Assembly (NCBI GenBank): GCA_029782295.1
Contig: JAKOVB010000168.1
Coordinates: 62,001-126,000, forward strand
Origin: Pseudomonadota bacterium
GTDB lineage: Bacteria > Pseudomonadota > Gammaproteobacteria > Burkholderiales > Methylophilaceae
Length of the DNA stretch: 64,000 nt
Reading direction: 5' to 3'
In this document: positions 46,052 through 55,369 of the stretch, in pieces
Position numbering within the stretch: position 1 is the stretch's first letter
Layout: each line of letters begins with the position of its first letter
Notes under the pieces: model-generated
Databases searched by the model: none
The model's input: only the letters and a program-made list of their open reading frames with translations
What the model was told of the DNA's origin: nothing
Program-made: the position numbers and the translations under genes

Positions 46052-47266
46052 TTAAACCACCTGGCCCATCTTGAAGATTGGCAGGTACATGGCAATCACG
46101 AGGCCACCGATCAGCGTACCGAGAACCACCATGATCACGGGTTCCATCAGGCTGGAGAGGGCCTCCACCGCGTCGTCCACTTCGGCTTCGAAGAAGTCGG
46201 CCACCTTGGAGAGCATGGAATCCAGTGCGCCGGACTCTTCGCCGATGGCCACCATCTGCAGCACCATGTTCGGAAAAACCTCGGAATTCTGCATCGCCAC
46301 CGTCAGGCTGGTGCCGGTCGACACTTCGCTCTGGATGCGCTTGGTCGCATCGTAATAGACCCGGTTGCCGGCGGCACCGGCCACCGAATCCAGTGCGTCG
46401 ACGAGCGGAACGCCTGCGGCAAACATGGTGGATAGTGTGCGGGCGAAGCGCGCTACCGTGGCTTTGCGAACCAGGTCGCCGAACACCGGGGCTTTCAGCA
46501 GCAGCCGGTCCATCGTGGCCTGCATTTTTGTCGAACGCTTCCAGGTGTAGAGGAAGAAATAGATCCCGCCACCCACCGAGCTGAAGATCGCCCACCAGTA
46601 GGACACGAAGAAATCCGACATGCCGATCACGACCATGGTCGGTGCCGGGAGATCCGCGCCAAAGCCGGAGAACAGATCCTTGAAGGCCGGAATCACGAAG
46701 ATCATGATCACGGCCGTGATGATGAAGGCCACGACGATAATCGCCACCGGGTAGAACAGAGCGGATTTGATCTTGCTCTTGATGGCCTGGATCTTTTCCT
46801 TGTAGGACGCCAGACGGTCCAGCAGGTCATCCAGAATGCCGGCCTGCTCGCCGGCATTGACCAGATTGCAGTAGAGCGCGTCGAAGTATAGCGGGTATTT
46901 CTTGAAGGCGACGGATAGGCTGCTGCCGGTCTCGACGTCATTCTTGATGTCGCCCAGCAGCTTGCTGACGGCCGGATTGTTGTGTCCCTTACCGACAATA
47001 TCGAAAGCTTGCAGCAGCGGTACGCCGGATTTCATCATGGTGGCCAGTTGGCGGGTAAACAGGGTGACATCCTTGTCCGTGACCTTGCCGCCGCCTGCAC
47101 GCAGGGCGCTCTGCTTCTTAATCTTGAGGACGGTGATGCCCTGGCGGCGTAGGGTGGCGTTGACGAACGCCTCGCCCGAGGCCTTCATCTCCCCTTTGAT
47201 CTTCTTGCCTTTCTTGTCCGTGCCCTCCCAGGCGTACGTGACTTCCTTGCTCGCGGATGCTGCCAT
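46052..47266 (-). CDS. pilC: Type IV pilus inner-membrane platform protein PilC
   Basis: A 404-residue GspF/PilC protein with two homologous cytoplasmic domains (about residues 65-190 and 270-390) and three transmembrane helices. Diagnostic stretches are LTFTRQLATMMKSGVPL-like at TRQLATMMKSGVPLLQAFDI and RTLSTMFAAGVPLVDALDSV. It carries assembly of pilin into the fibre with the ATPase PilB, whose gene lies ten bases upstream. No prepilin peptidase gene follows within the window. Confidence 0.95.
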   Translation of the reverse strand: MAASASKEVTYAWEGTDKKGKKIKGEMKASGEAFVNATLRRQGITVLKIKKQSALRAGGGKVTDKDVTLFTRQLATMMKSGVPLLQAFDIVGKGHNNPAVSKLLGDIKNDVETGSSLSVAFKKYPLYFDALYCNLVNAGEQAGILDDLLDRLASYKEKIQAIKSKIKSALFYPVAIIVVAFIITAVIMIFVIPAFKDLFSGFGADLPAPTMVVIGMSDFFVSYWWAIFSSVGGGIYFFLYTWKRSTKMQATMDRLLLKAPVFGDLVRKATVARFARTLSTMFAAGVPLVDALDSVAGAAGNRVYYDATKRIQSEVSTGTSLTVAMQNSEVFPNMVLQMVAIGEESGALDSMLSKVADFFEAEVDDAVEALSSLMEPVIMVVLGTLIGGLVIAMYLPIFKMGQVV

Positions 47267-47276
47267 CTGGTTATCC

Positions 47277-49004
47277 TTATTCGTTCGTGCAGGCTTCGAC
47301 TTCCTCGAGGGAAGTCAGCCCCTGTTTGACTTTCAGCAAGCCGGACTGGCGCAAATCCCTGACGCCCTCACGCCGTGCCTGGTCCGCGATATCGTGCGCG
47401 GTGCCGTTTTTCATGATGATGCGGCTCATTTCTTCGGTGATCGGCATCACCTGGTAGATACCGACCCGCCCCTTGTAGCCTCGACCGCTGCAGGCTTCGC
47501 AGCCGCCTTCCTTGGGACCATATAGAGTCCAGCTGCCATCCAGCTCTTCTTCCGAGAATCCAGCGCGCAACAGGGCTTCCTTGGGGATGTCGACCGGGTG
47601 CTTGCAGTTCTTGCAGAGGCGGCGCGCCAGTCGCTGAGCGGTGATCAGAATCACCGAGGAGGCGATGTTGAAGGGGGCGACACCCATATTCATCAGTCGG
47701 GTCAGGGTGCCGGGTGCGTCGTTGGTATGCAGGGTGGATAACACCATGTGGCCCGTCTGGGCGGCCTTGATGGCGATGTCCGCCGTTTCAAGGTCGCGGA
47801 TTTCACCTACCATGATCACGTCGGGATCCTGCCGCAGGAAGGATTTGAGCGCCGCCGCGAAAGTCAGCCCGGCCTTGTCGTTGACGTTGACCTGATTGAC
47901 GCCGGGCAGGTTGATTTCCGCAGGGTCTTCCGCGGTCGAGATGTTGATGCCCGGTTCGTTGAGAATGTTCAGGCAGGTGTACAGGGAAACGGTCTTGCCC
48001 GAGCCGGTCGGGCCGGTGACCAGCACCATGCCGTAGGGACGCTGCACGGCGGCCAGCAGGGCTTCCTTCTGATCCGGCTCGTAGCCCAGGGCTTCGATGC
48101 CCAGCGTGGCGCTGGAGGGATCCAGGATACGCATCACGATCTTTTCCCCTTGCAGGGTGGGTAGCGTGCTGACGCGGAAGTCGATGGCGCGCGTTTTGGA
48201 GAGTACCAGCTTCATGCGCCCGTCCTGGGGAACGCGTTTTTCGGCGATGTCGAGTCCCGAAATCACCTTGATGCGTGAGGCCAGCTTGTCCTTGATCGCC
48301 AGAGGGGGGCGGGCAATTTCACGCAATACCCCGTCAATACGGAAGCGGATCCGGTAGAACTTTTCATAGGGTTCGAAGTGCAGGTCGGACGCGCCGGCGT
48401 TGATGGCATCCAGCAGCATTTTCTGCAGATACTTGACCACCGGGGCGTCGTCGATTTCCGCGGATTGGGCTGTGGCGTCTGCCGAGGCCTCCTCGTCGCT
48501 CTGAATGTCGAGATCGATGTCCTCATCGACGTTGAGCGATTTCATCGAAGTGTCACCAGCCTCGACGATCTTGTCGATCCAGCGGCCCAGCTTGTCGTCT
48601 TCGACGACGACGGGCGACAGTGTCATCCCAGCCTGGAACTGCACCGTATCCAGGGCATGCAGGTTGGTCGGGTCGGAAAGGGCGACGAACAAGGTGTTGC
48701 CGCGTGTCTGTAATGCCATGACGCGGCCGCTCTGCACCAGTTTCAGATCGATCGCCTTTTGCGGCAGGTAGTCGAAATTGATTGAATTCAGGTCGAATAG
48801 CGGAAAACCGAAAGACATCGCGGCGGTTTCGGCGACCTGCAACGCAGTGAGTTTGTGACTTTGCACCAGTTTGGTGACGAACGGGGTGTTCTCCGCCAGC
48901 GCCTGGGATTGGATGGACTCGGCTTCGGCTTCGGTCAGAAGCTTGTCCTGGATCAGCATGCGGGCGAGTCCGCCCAGCTTGGAAGATGAGGTAGCAGTTG
49001 CCAT
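47277..49004 (-). CDS. pilB: Type IV pilus assembly ATPase PilB
   Basis: A 575-residue GspE/PilB ATPase powering pilus extension. It has an N-terminal MshE-like region (about residues 10-170), Walker A GPTGSGKT (about 330-337), the Asp box with NISTAEDPAEINLPGVNQV, Walker B-like VIMVGEIRDLETADIAIKAA, and a tetracysteine zinc module (CKNCKHP and CEACSGRGYKG). Start ATG 49004 (MATATSSSKLGGLARMLIQD) is preferred over the upstream open frame. The MshE-like N-terminus could bind c-di-GMP, which would fit with the PilZ protein at 13.1 kb, but this is inference. Confidence 0.95.
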   Translation of the reverse strand: MATATSSSKLGGLARMLIQDKLLTEAEAESIQSQALAENTPFVTKLVQSHKLTALQVAETAAMSFGFPLFDLNSINFDYLPQKAIDLKLVQSGRVMALQTRGNTLFVALSDPTNLHALDTVQFQAGMTLSPVVVEDDKLGRWIDKIVEAGDTSMKSLNVDEDIDLDIQSDEEASADATAQSAEIDDAPVVKYLQKMLLDAINAGASDLHFEPYEKFYRIRFRIDGVLREIARPPLAIKDKLASRIKVISGLDIAEKRVPQDGRMKLVLSKTRAIDFRVSTLPTLQGEKIVMRILDPSSATLGIEALGYEPDQKEALLAAVQRPYGMVLVTGPTGSGKTVSLYTCLNILNEPGINISTAEDPAEINLPGVNQVNVNDKAGLTFAAALKSFLRQDPDVIMVGEIRDLETADIAIKAAQTGHMVLSTLHTNDAPGTLTRLMNMGVAPFNIASSVILITAQRLARRLCKNCKHPVDIPKEALLRAGFSEEELDGSWTLYGPKEGGCEACSGRGYKGRVGIYQVMPITEEMSRIIMKNGTAHDIADQARREGVRDLRQSGLLKVKQGLTSLEEVEACTNE

Positions 49005-49042
49005 GTCGAATCTTGCGGGTTGTGTCCTGATCACCTTGGAAG

Positions 49043-49060
49043 CAAGCGCTATAACGCTTG
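49043..49060. promoter_or_regulatory. Perfect inverted repeat upstream of pilB
   Basis: CAAGCG-N6-CGCTTG is centred 47 bases before the pilB start. It could be an operator or a leader hairpin. The rest of the 332-base gap 49005-49336 has no gene: on the cspA side it holds a promoter and long leader. Confidence 0.3.
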
Positions 49061-49197
49061 AATGATGCACGCTGGTCAGGGGTTTGTAAAGATTCTAATT
49101 TCCGGTCAAATAACCCCGCAGGAATTCTTGGTGGCGGCAAGGCCTTAAATTGATGACTGCCTGGAAAATAGACCCTGAAAATAACCTTAAAAAATGC

Positions 49198-49226
49198 TTG
49201 ACTTATTGAAATAACCCACGTAAAAA
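49198..49226 (+). promoter_or_regulatory. Sigma-70 promoter and long leader of the cold-shock gene
   Basis: TTGACT and TAAAAA are 17 bases apart. The predicted transcript would have a 5' leader of about 105 bases before ATG 49337, like the long untranslated leaders of cspA mRNAs that control their stability and translation at low temperature. A ribosome site AAGGAAG precedes the start. The leader includes GCGCTTCAGGCG at 49228-49239, which could fold into a short stem. Confidence 0.6.
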
Positions 49227-49336
49227 AGCGCTTCAGGCGTTTGGATTCAAGTTTTTTGTAGCCGGCATCACCGACTTAAGGTCTTGAAATACAAACTTTG
49301 GGGACGCCTCCCCTGGTTTATGCAAGGAAGTAAGAA

Positions 49337-49540
49337 ATGGCAACTGGTACTGTTAAGTGGTTCAATGACTCCAAGGGTTTTGGCTTCATTACCCCGGACG
49401 AAGGTGGTGACGATCTGTTCGCGCACTTTTCCGCGATTGTCGCCTCCGGCTACAAGAGCCTGAAAGAAGGCGAAAAGGTGACTTTCGATGTGACCGAAGG
49501 CCCGAAGGGCAAGCAGGCATCGAACATTCAGAAGGCCTAA
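49337..49540 (+). CDS. Cold-shock domain protein (CspA family)
   Basis: A 67-residue single OB-fold RNA-binding protein. Both RNP motifs are intact: [10 protein letters not shown] (RNP1) and DLFAHFSAI (RNP2), with [20 protein letters not shown] at the N-terminus. It binds single-stranded RNA and melts structures. It has a long leader and its own terminator, as is usual for csp genes. Whether it is truly cold-induced is not visible. Confidence 0.96.
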   Translation: MATGTVKWFNDSKGFGFITPDEGGDDLFAHFSAIVASGYKSLKEGEKVTFDVTEGPKGKQASNIQKA

Positions 49541-49556
49541 GTAGTACAGTCTTCAT

Positions 49557-49589
49557 AAAAGCGGCTCGTTGAAACGAGCCGCTTTTTTT
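49557..49589. terminator. Bidirectional terminator between the cold-shock gene and cbbR
   Basis: AAAAGCGGCTCGTT and its exact inverse complement form a strong stem followed by a run of T on the plus strand and A on the other side; it separates convergent genes. Confidence 0.92.
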
Positions 49590-49604
49590 ATCCTGCTTTC
49601 CCGG

Positions 49605-50498
49605 TCAAGCCGGGTTTTTCTCCAGCAGGAACTGCTTGAACGCCTGTGCCACGGCGGAGAGTCGCTTGCCCTGACGGTGCACGATGTACCAGTGCCGCAT
49701 GATGGGGAAGGATTCCACATCGAGGACCACCAGTCGGTGGGTTTCCAGTTCCAGTGTTACCGTGTTCAGCGACAGGATGCCCAGCCCCATTCCGGCCTGC
49801 ACGGCCTGCTTGATCGCTTCGTTTGTGCTCATTTCCGTACCGGTCGTCAGCCGGATGCCCTGGCTGGTAAAAAATCGTTCCATCGCGATGCGTGTGCCTG
49901 ACCCCTGCTCTCGTACCAGAAATGTTTCCTGCTGAATTCTCGAAAGCGGGATGGCGTGCTCCTTCGCCAGGGGATGATCTGGCGGCGCGATGATGACCAG
50001 CGGGTTCTCCATGAATGAGATGGCTTCCAGCCCGAGGTTTTCCGGCGGCCGCCCCATGATGGCGACGTCCATGTCGCTGTGAGCGAGCTGTTGCAGCAAG
50101 GTTTCCCGATTGGTGACGTTCAGGCTGATGTTGATGCCGGGAAACTGTCTGTTGAATGAGCCGAGGAGCTGGGGCATGAAATAACTGGCGGTGCTGGCGA
50201 CGGAAACCGACAGCCGGCCCTGACGCAGGCCTTTCATGTCTGCGAAGACTGATTCTGCTTCATTGAGCAGTTGCAGGATGCTGCGGCTGTATCTTTGCAT
50301 TTCCTGACCGGCTTCGGTCAGGTGGATTTTCTTGCCGACCTGGTCGAAGAGCGGCAGTCCGATTTCTTCTTCGAGTTGTTTGATCTGCATGGAAACCGCG
50401 GGCTGGGTCAGGTGCAGTTGTTCGGCGGCACGTGAGTGGCTCAGGTTTTGTGAAACGGCTTCGAATACTTTGAGCTGACGTAGCGTAAGATGCAACAT
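49605..50498 (-). CDS. cbbR: LysR-family regulator of the RuBisCO genes (CbbR)
   Basis: A 297-residue LysR-type regulator. The helix-turn-helix is in SRAAEQLHLTQPAVSMQIKQ (about residues 21-40), followed by a LysR effector domain (about 90-290) with the substrate-binding fold. Divergent location beside form II RuBisCO is the standard position for CbbR, which activates cbb operons in response to metabolites. The call rests on place plus family; the sequence alone says only LysR family. Confidence 0.88.
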   Translation of the reverse strand: MLHLTLRQLKVFEAVSQNLSHSRAAEQLHLTQPAVSMQIKQLEEEIGLPLFDQVGKKIHLTEAGQEMQRYSRSILQLLNEAESVFADMKGLRQGRLSVSVASTASYFMPQLLGSFNRQFPGINISLNVTNRETLLQQLAHSDMDVAIMGRPPENLGLEAISFMENPLVIIAPPDHPLAKEHAIPLSRIQQETFLVREQGSGTRIAMERFFTSQGIRLTTGTEMSTNEAIKQAVQAGMGLGILSLNTVTLELETHRLVVLDVESFPIMRHWYIVHRQGKRLSAVAQAFKQFLLEKNPA

Positions 50499-50509
50499 GG
50501 CTGGAATTT

Positions 50510-50536
50510 TTATCTATAAGAAAAATCTTATGATAA
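50510..50536. promoter_or_regulatory. Candidate CbbR operator between cbbR and cbbM
   Basis: TTATCTATAAG and CTTATGATAA form an inverted repeat (one base longer on the left) around AAAAAT. It is AT-rich with the T-N11-A pattern typical of LysR sites, and a second ACTTATGAATTAGT lies at 50558-50571. A TATAGT at 50577-50582, 71 bases before cbbM, could be the -10 box with no clear -35, suiting an activator-dependent promoter. Confidence 0.55.
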
Positions 50537-50653
50537 CAATTAAAAAGTCTGACTGTAACTTATGAATTAGTGGCGGTATAGTGTTGTTCAAGCGAGATGC
50601 GCGAGATGTTTGCCGCCAGCTCCATAAAATTTATCGATTGAGAGGAGAATGCA

Positions 50654-52033
50654 ATGGATCAGTCCGCACGTTATTCCGACCTGAGTCTTAAAGAAGAAGA
50701 CCTGATCAAGGGTGGCAAACATATCCTGGTCGCCTATAAGATGAAGCCGAAGTCCGGTTATGGTTATCTGGAAGCGGCAGCCCACTTCGCGGCTGAGTCT
50801 TCTACCGGCACCAACGTTGAAGTTTCCACCACCGATGATTTCACCAAGGGCGTCGACGCGCTGGTGTATTACATCGATGAAGCCAACGAGGATATGCGTA
50901 TTGCATACCCGCTGGACCTGTTCGACCGCAACATCACCGACGGTCGCATGATGCTGGTCTCCTTCCTGACGCTGGCGATCGGTAACAACCAGGGCATGGG
51001 CGACATCGAGCATGCCAAGATGATCGACTTTTACGTGCCTGAGCGCGCCATTCAATTGTTCGACGGCCCGTCCAAAGACATTTCCGACATGTGGCGTATC
51101 CTCGGCCGTCCGATCAAGGACGGCGGCTACATCGCCGGTACCATCATCAAGCCGAAGCTGGGCCTGCGCCCCGAGCCGTTCGCCAAGGCGGCCTACCAGT
51201 TCTGGCTGGGTGGTGACTTCATCAAGAACGACGAGCCGCAAGGCAACCAGACCTTCTGTCCGATGAAGAAGGTGATTCCCCTGGTCGTGGACGCCATGAA
51301 GCGTGCCCAGGACGAAACCGGCCAGGCCAAGCTGTTCTCCGCGAACATTACTGCGGACGATCATTACGAAATGTGTGCCCGTGCCGACTACATCCTGGAA
51401 GCTTTCGGTCCGGACGCAGACAAGGTGGCTTTCCTGGTCGATGGTTACGTGGGTGGCCCGGGCATGGTGACCACTGCGCGTCGCCAGTACCCGAACCAGT
51501 ACCTGCACTATCACCGCGCCGGTCACGGTGCCGTGACTTCCCCGTCCGCCAAGCGTGGTTACACCGCTTTCGTGCTGGCCAAGATGTCCCGTCTGCAAGG
51601 GGCGTCCGGCATCCACGTTGGCACCATGGGCTTCGGCAAGATGGAAGGCGAGGGCGACGACAAGATCATCGCCTACATGATCGAGCGCGACGAGTGCCAG
51701 GGTCCGGTCTACTACCAGAAGTGGTATGGCATGAAGCCGACCACCCCGATCATCTCCGGCGGCATGAACGCACTGCGTCTGCCAGGCTTCTTCGAGAACC
51801 TGGGCCACGGTAACGTGATCAACACCGCGGGTGGTGGCTCCTACGGCCACATTGACAGCCCGGCGGCCGGCGCGATCTCCCTGCGCCAGTCCTACGAGTG
51901 CTGGAAGGCCGGTGCCGATCCGATCGAGTGGGCCAAGGAGCACAAGGAGTTCGCACGTGCGTTCGAATCCTTCCCGAAGGATGCGGACAAGCTGTATCCG
52001 GGCTGGCGCGAAAAGCTGGGCGTGCACAAGTAA
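50654..52033 (+). CDS. cbbM: Ribulose-bisphosphate carboxylase, form II (CbbM)
   Basis: A 459-residue form II RuBisCO, which fixes CO2 as a homodimer without small subunits. Numbering agrees exactly with the Rhodospirillum rubrum enzyme: catalytic Lys166 in IIKPKLGL, carbamylated Lys191 with Asp193 and Glu194 in [10 protein letters not shown], and loop-6 Lys329 in [11 protein letters not shown]. The first lines ([20 protein letters not shown]) are typical for betaproteobacterial CbbM. No cbbS or cbbL is present in the window. Ribosome site GAGAGGAGAA precedes ATG 50654; a terminator follows. Confidence 0.99.
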   Translation: MDQSARYSDLSLKEEDLIKGGKHILVAYKMKPKSGYGYLEAAAHFAAESSTGTNVEVSTTDDFTKGVDALVYYIDEANEDMRIAYPLDLFDRNITDGRMMLVSFLTLAIGNNQGMGDIEHAKMIDFYVPERAIQLFDGPSKDISDMWRILGRPIKDGGYIAGTIIKPKLGLRPEPFAKAAYQFWLGGDFIKNDEPQGNQTFCPMKKVIPLVVDAMKRAQDETGQAKLFSANITADDHYEMCARADYILEAFGPDADKVAFLVDGYVGGPGMVTTARRQYPNQYLHYHRAGHGAVTSPSAKRGYTAFVLAKMSRLQGASGIHVGTMGFGKMEGEGDDKIIAYMIERDECQGPVYYQKWYGMKPTTPIISGGMNALRLPGFFENLGHGNVINTAGGGSYGHIDSPAAGAISLRQSYECWKAGADPIEWAKEHKEFARAFESFPKDADKLYPGWREKLGVHK

Positions 52034-52064
52034 ACTAAGGGTGTCGAGACACACCTGAAGCCAG

Positions 52065-52103
52065 AAGCCCCTGCGATCTCAATCTCCCGCAGGGGCTTTT
52101 TTT
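52065..52103 (+). terminator. Terminator after cbbM
   Basis: AAGCCCCTGCG and CGCAGGGGCTT form an 11-bp stem with a 12-base loop, followed by a run of T. It separates cbbM from cbbQ, so the activase genes may be read mainly by read-through or from a weak promoter in the short gap. Confidence 0.88.
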
Positions 52104-52145
52104 CAGAATATTCCATAGTAATTTAGTCGGGTTTGCGAGGGCACC

Positions 52146-52958
52146 ATGAGCGACCATTTCGATATCCAGCAGTACAAGATCAAGGACGAACCTTTTTACC
52201 AGCCGACCGGCAACGAGGTCGCGCTGTACGAGGCGGCTTACGCTGCTCGCTTGCCGGTGATGCTGAAAGGCCCGACCGGTTGCGGCAAGTCTCGCTTCGT
52301 GGAGCATATGGCCTGGCGGCTGGGCAAGCCGCTGATTACGGTGGCCTGTAATGAAGACATGACTGCCTCCGACCTGGTGGGGCGCTATCTCCTGGATGCC
52401 AACGGGACGCGCTGGCTGGATGGCCCGCTGACGCTGGCGGCACGCCATGGTGCGATCTGTTACCTGGATGAGGTGGTCGAGGCGCGTCAGGACACGACGG
52501 TGGTGATCCACCCGCTGACCGACCATCGGCGTACGCTGCCTCTGGACAAGAAGGGCGAGCTTGTCGCTGCGCACCCGGATTTCCAGCTGGTGATTTCCTA
52601 TAATCCGGGCTATCAGAGTCTGCTGAAAGATCTGAAGCAGTCGACCAAGCAGCGCTTCACCGCATTTGATTTCGATTACCCGAGTGCCGCGCTGGAAACG
52701 ACGATCCTTGCCAGGGAGACCGGGCTTGATGATTCGCTTGCCGATCGGTTGGTGAGGATCGGGATCGCTGCGCGCAATCTCAAGGGGCATGGGCTGGATG
52801 AAGGCATTTCCACCCGTCTGCTGGTGTACGCGGCCACGCTGATCAAGGGCGGCATCGCGCCGCGTGAGGCCTGCCGCATGGCGATGGTGCGTCCGATCAC
52901 GGATGATGCGGACATCCGCGCCACGCTCGATAATGTCATCGACACCATCTTTGACTGA
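52146..52958 (+). CDS. cbbQ: RuBisCO activase AAA+ subunit CbbQ
   Basis: A 270-residue MoxR-type AAA+ ATPase. Walker A GPTGCGKS is at residues 42-49, Walker B ICYLDE at 104-109, and VISYNPGYQSL resembles the sensor segment. With CbbO it forms a hexameric activase that removes inhibitory sugar phosphates from RuBisCO. It is followed 16 bases later by cbbO, giving the standard cbbM-cbbQ-cbbO order. Confidence 0.96.
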   Translation: MSDHFDIQQYKIKDEPFYQPTGNEVALYEAAYAARLPVMLKGPTGCGKSRFVEHMAWRLGKPLITVACNEDMTASDLVGRYLLDANGTRWLDGPLTLAARHGAICYLDEVVEARQDTTVVIHPLTDHRRTLPLDKKGELVAAHPDFQLVISYNPGYQSLLKDLKQSTKQRFTAFDFDYPSAALETTILARETGLDDSLADRLVRIGIAARNLKGHGLDEGISTRLLVYAATLIKGGIAPREACRMAMVRPITDDADIRATLDNVIDTIFD

Positions 52959-52974
52959 TCGGCGGAGTTGAACC

Positions 52975-55239
52975 GTGGCAGACCCTAAGCCGACCTATCA
53001 GGGCCAGCACCCGGATCACTGGAAAAGGCTGAATAACAGTTTCCAGGAGGTCATGGCGGTGTTCGACGAGTGCATGGTCGATGCGCTCAAGACGCTGACA
53101 CCCGAAGGACTCGAGGCCTATCTCGATGCCGCCGGCTTCCTCGGGCGGATCGGTCGGGGTCCCACTCCTATCCTCATCTTCCTGAGCGAATGGCCTGCAT
53201 TGGCCCGCTTGCTGGGCGAGCCTGCCTTGCCGGAAGTCATGGGGGCCGTCCATCGTATGTTCAGGTCGCCCAACGGCAGCGCGATTGTGGGCTTCCTGCA
53301 GTCGCTGCCTGCGGTGGCCAGACGCCTCCATTCTCTGGGGCAGTTAAGGGATTATCTGGCCGTCATGCTGGAGTTGATGGATCGGACTACCGGTTCGATC
53401 CATGGTCATCAGGCGACCTTCCCCAGTCCGGGGCTGCCGGAATTCCTCGCCAAGGCACCTTTCCTGGTGAGTCAGTTGTCCATGGAGGGGTTGCGCAAGT
53501 GGGTGGTCTACGGCATTCGTTACTACGATGACCATCCGGAGCGCCAGCGGGATTATTTCAGCCTGCAGTCGGCGGATAGCAAGGCCATGCTCCAGCGCGA
53601 GCGACATGGCACGCTGCTCGCGGATCACGAGCGCAAGCTGGACATGTACCTGCGCGCCCTGTGGCAGGACCATCACTATTTCGTGCCGTATTCCACCGGT
53701 TTCGATGAATTGCGCAAACCGGTCCCCTATTACGATGCGCTGGGCATCCGCTTGCCTGATGTTTATGACGACCGGGGTGCGGTGAGCGGCATTGACCGTT
53801 ACCGTGCCGCCCTGGCGCATATGGCGGCGCATCGTCGGTGGACTACGCCGATCTTCGCCGACAACTACAGCCCGTTCCAGCGGATGGCGGTCGAGGTCAT
53901 GGAAGACAGCCGGGTCGAATACCTGGCGATGCGGGAATATCCGGGGTTGCGACGGCTGTTCCTTGCCCTGCACCCGGTGCCGGGTGAACACGATTGTGAT
54001 CCGGAACGCGAGTCCGCCGTACGCCATCGCTTGACCATGCTGTCCCGGGCAGTCCTGGATCCGGCCCATCCTTACCAGAATCCGCATGTCCTCGAATTCG
54101 CGGCCCGTTTTCACGAGATCATGGCGCAGGGCGAGTCGGCCACGCAGGAAATCGCTGACCTCGCGGCCTTGTTCGTGGCCCGGACCCGTCGCCAGAGCGA
54201 CCAGTCTTCCAAGGTGTATTTCAAGGACACGGAAGTCGATTACCGCGATGATAACCGCCACATGTGGCGCTACTATGAAAACAGCGACGACGAAGAACAG
54301 TTCGAGGAGCATCGCCAATCCGCCGATGAGGGGGAATTGCAGTCGCTGCCGCCACGGCACTATCCGGAGTGGGATTACAACACCCAGACCTATCGACCGG
54401 ATTGGGTGAGTGTGTATGAAGTCCTGCATCCGCCCGGCGATGCGGCAGAGATCGATCGCCTGCTGCAAAAGCACGATGCCCTGGCCAAGCGCCTGAAACG
54501 CCTGCTCGATCTGCTCAAGCCCCAGCAGAAGGTACGCATTCGCTATCAGGAGGAAGGCAGCGAGCTGGACCTGGACGTCGCCCTGCGTTCGCTGATCGAT
54601 TACAAGAGCGGCGCGGTCCCTGACCCGCGCATCAACATGAGCCACAAGAATGACGGCCGGGATATTGCCGTCATGCTGTTGCTGGATTTATCGGAGTCGC
54701 TGGGTAACAAGGTGCCCGGCAGCGACCAGACGTTGCTGGAATTGAGCCAGGAAGCCGTGTCGTTGCTGGGGTGGGCCGTGGAACAGCTGGGCGACAGCTT
54801 TGCCATTGCCGGTTTCCATTCGAATACGCGCCACGAGGTGCGTTACCTGCACATCAAGGGATACAGCGAACCGTGGGATGACACCGTCAAGAGCCGGTTG
54901 GCAGCGATGGATTCCGGGTACTCCACTCGCATGGGAGCCGCCATGCGCCATGCGGCGCATACGCTGGAAAAGCGCAAGGCCGACAAGAAGCTGATGCTGA
55001 TCCTGACCGACGGCGAGCCCGCCGATATCGACAGCAAGGACCCGCGCATGCTGATCGAGGATGCTCGCAAGGCGGTGCAGGAACTGGACCAGCAGGGGAT
55101 CTACAGCTACTGCATCAACCTCGATCCCAAGGCGGATGAATATGTCAGCGATATTTTCGGCAAGCAGTACACCGTCATCGACAATGTACAGCGATTGCCT
55201 GAAAAACTCCCGCAACTGTTTTTGGCGCTGACGAAGTAA
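52975..55239 (+). CDS. cbbO: RuBisCO activase adaptor CbbO (VWA domain)
   Basis: A 754-residue protein with a long N-terminal region and a C-terminal von Willebrand A domain (about residues 560-754). The metal ion-dependent adhesion site starts at LLLDLSESLGN (DxSxS), and the later Thr and Asp ligands are probably in YSTRMGAAMRHAAHTLEKRK and LILTDGEPADID. CbbO links the CbbQ ring to RuBisCO through this domain. It starts at GTG 52975. An acidic stretch NSDDEEQFEEHRQSADEGE lies mid-protein. Closest general relatives are NorD-like proteins, but the neighbours decide for CbbO. Confidence 0.94.
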   Translation: MADPKPTYQGQHPDHWKRLNNSFQEVMAVFDECMVDALKTLTPEGLEAYLDAAGFLGRIGRGPTPILIFLSEWPALARLLGEPALPEVMGAVHRMFRSPNGSAIVGFLQSLPAVARRLHSLGQLRDYLAVMLELMDRTTGSIHGHQATFPSPGLPEFLAKAPFLVSQLSMEGLRKWVVYGIRYYDDHPERQRDYFSLQSADSKAMLQRERHGTLLADHERKLDMYLRALWQDHHYFVPYSTGFDELRKPVPYYDALGIRLPDVYDDRGAVSGIDRYRAALAHMAAHRRWTTPIFADNYSPFQRMAVEVMEDSRVEYLAMREYPGLRRLFLALHPVPGEHDCDPERESAVRHRLTMLSRAVLDPAHPYQNPHVLEFAARFHEIMAQGESATQEIADLAALFVARTRRQSDQSSKVYFKDTEVDYRDDNRHMWRYYENSDDEEQFEEHRQSADEGELQSLPPRHYPEWDYNTQTYRPDWVSVYEVLHPPGDAAEIDRLLQKHDALAKRLKRLLDLLKPQQKVRIRYQEEGSELDLDVALRSLIDYKSGAVPDPRINMSHKNDGRDIAVMLLLDLSESLGNKVPGSDQTLLELSQEAVSLLGWAVEQLGDSFAIAGFHSNTRHEVRYLHIKGYSEPWDDTVKSRLAAMDSGYSTRMGAAMRHAAHTLEKRKADKKLMLILTDGEPADIDSKDPRMLIEDARKAVQELDQQGIYSYCINLDPKADEYVSDIFGKQYTVIDNVQRLPEKLPQLFLALTK

Positions 55240-55272
55240 TCATCATAAAGCGGGCGTTTTCAAACGTGGCTG

Positions 55273-55290
55273 ACATTCGCTTGCGAATGT
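55273..55290. promoter_or_regulatory. Inverted repeat between cbbO and psiE
   Basis: ACATTCGC-TT-GCGAATGT is a perfect inverted repeat followed by a short T-rich run (TTTATC). It could be a weak terminator for cbbO or an operator for psiE. A smaller CGTTT-TC-AAACG lies at 55255-55266. Confidence 0.35.
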
Positions 55291-55369
55291 TTATCAGTAA
55301 CGGCCATGATCCCGGTCTGGTCATGACCACCGCGACATAGGATAATCACGATCCAACCAAGGGGGTAAC

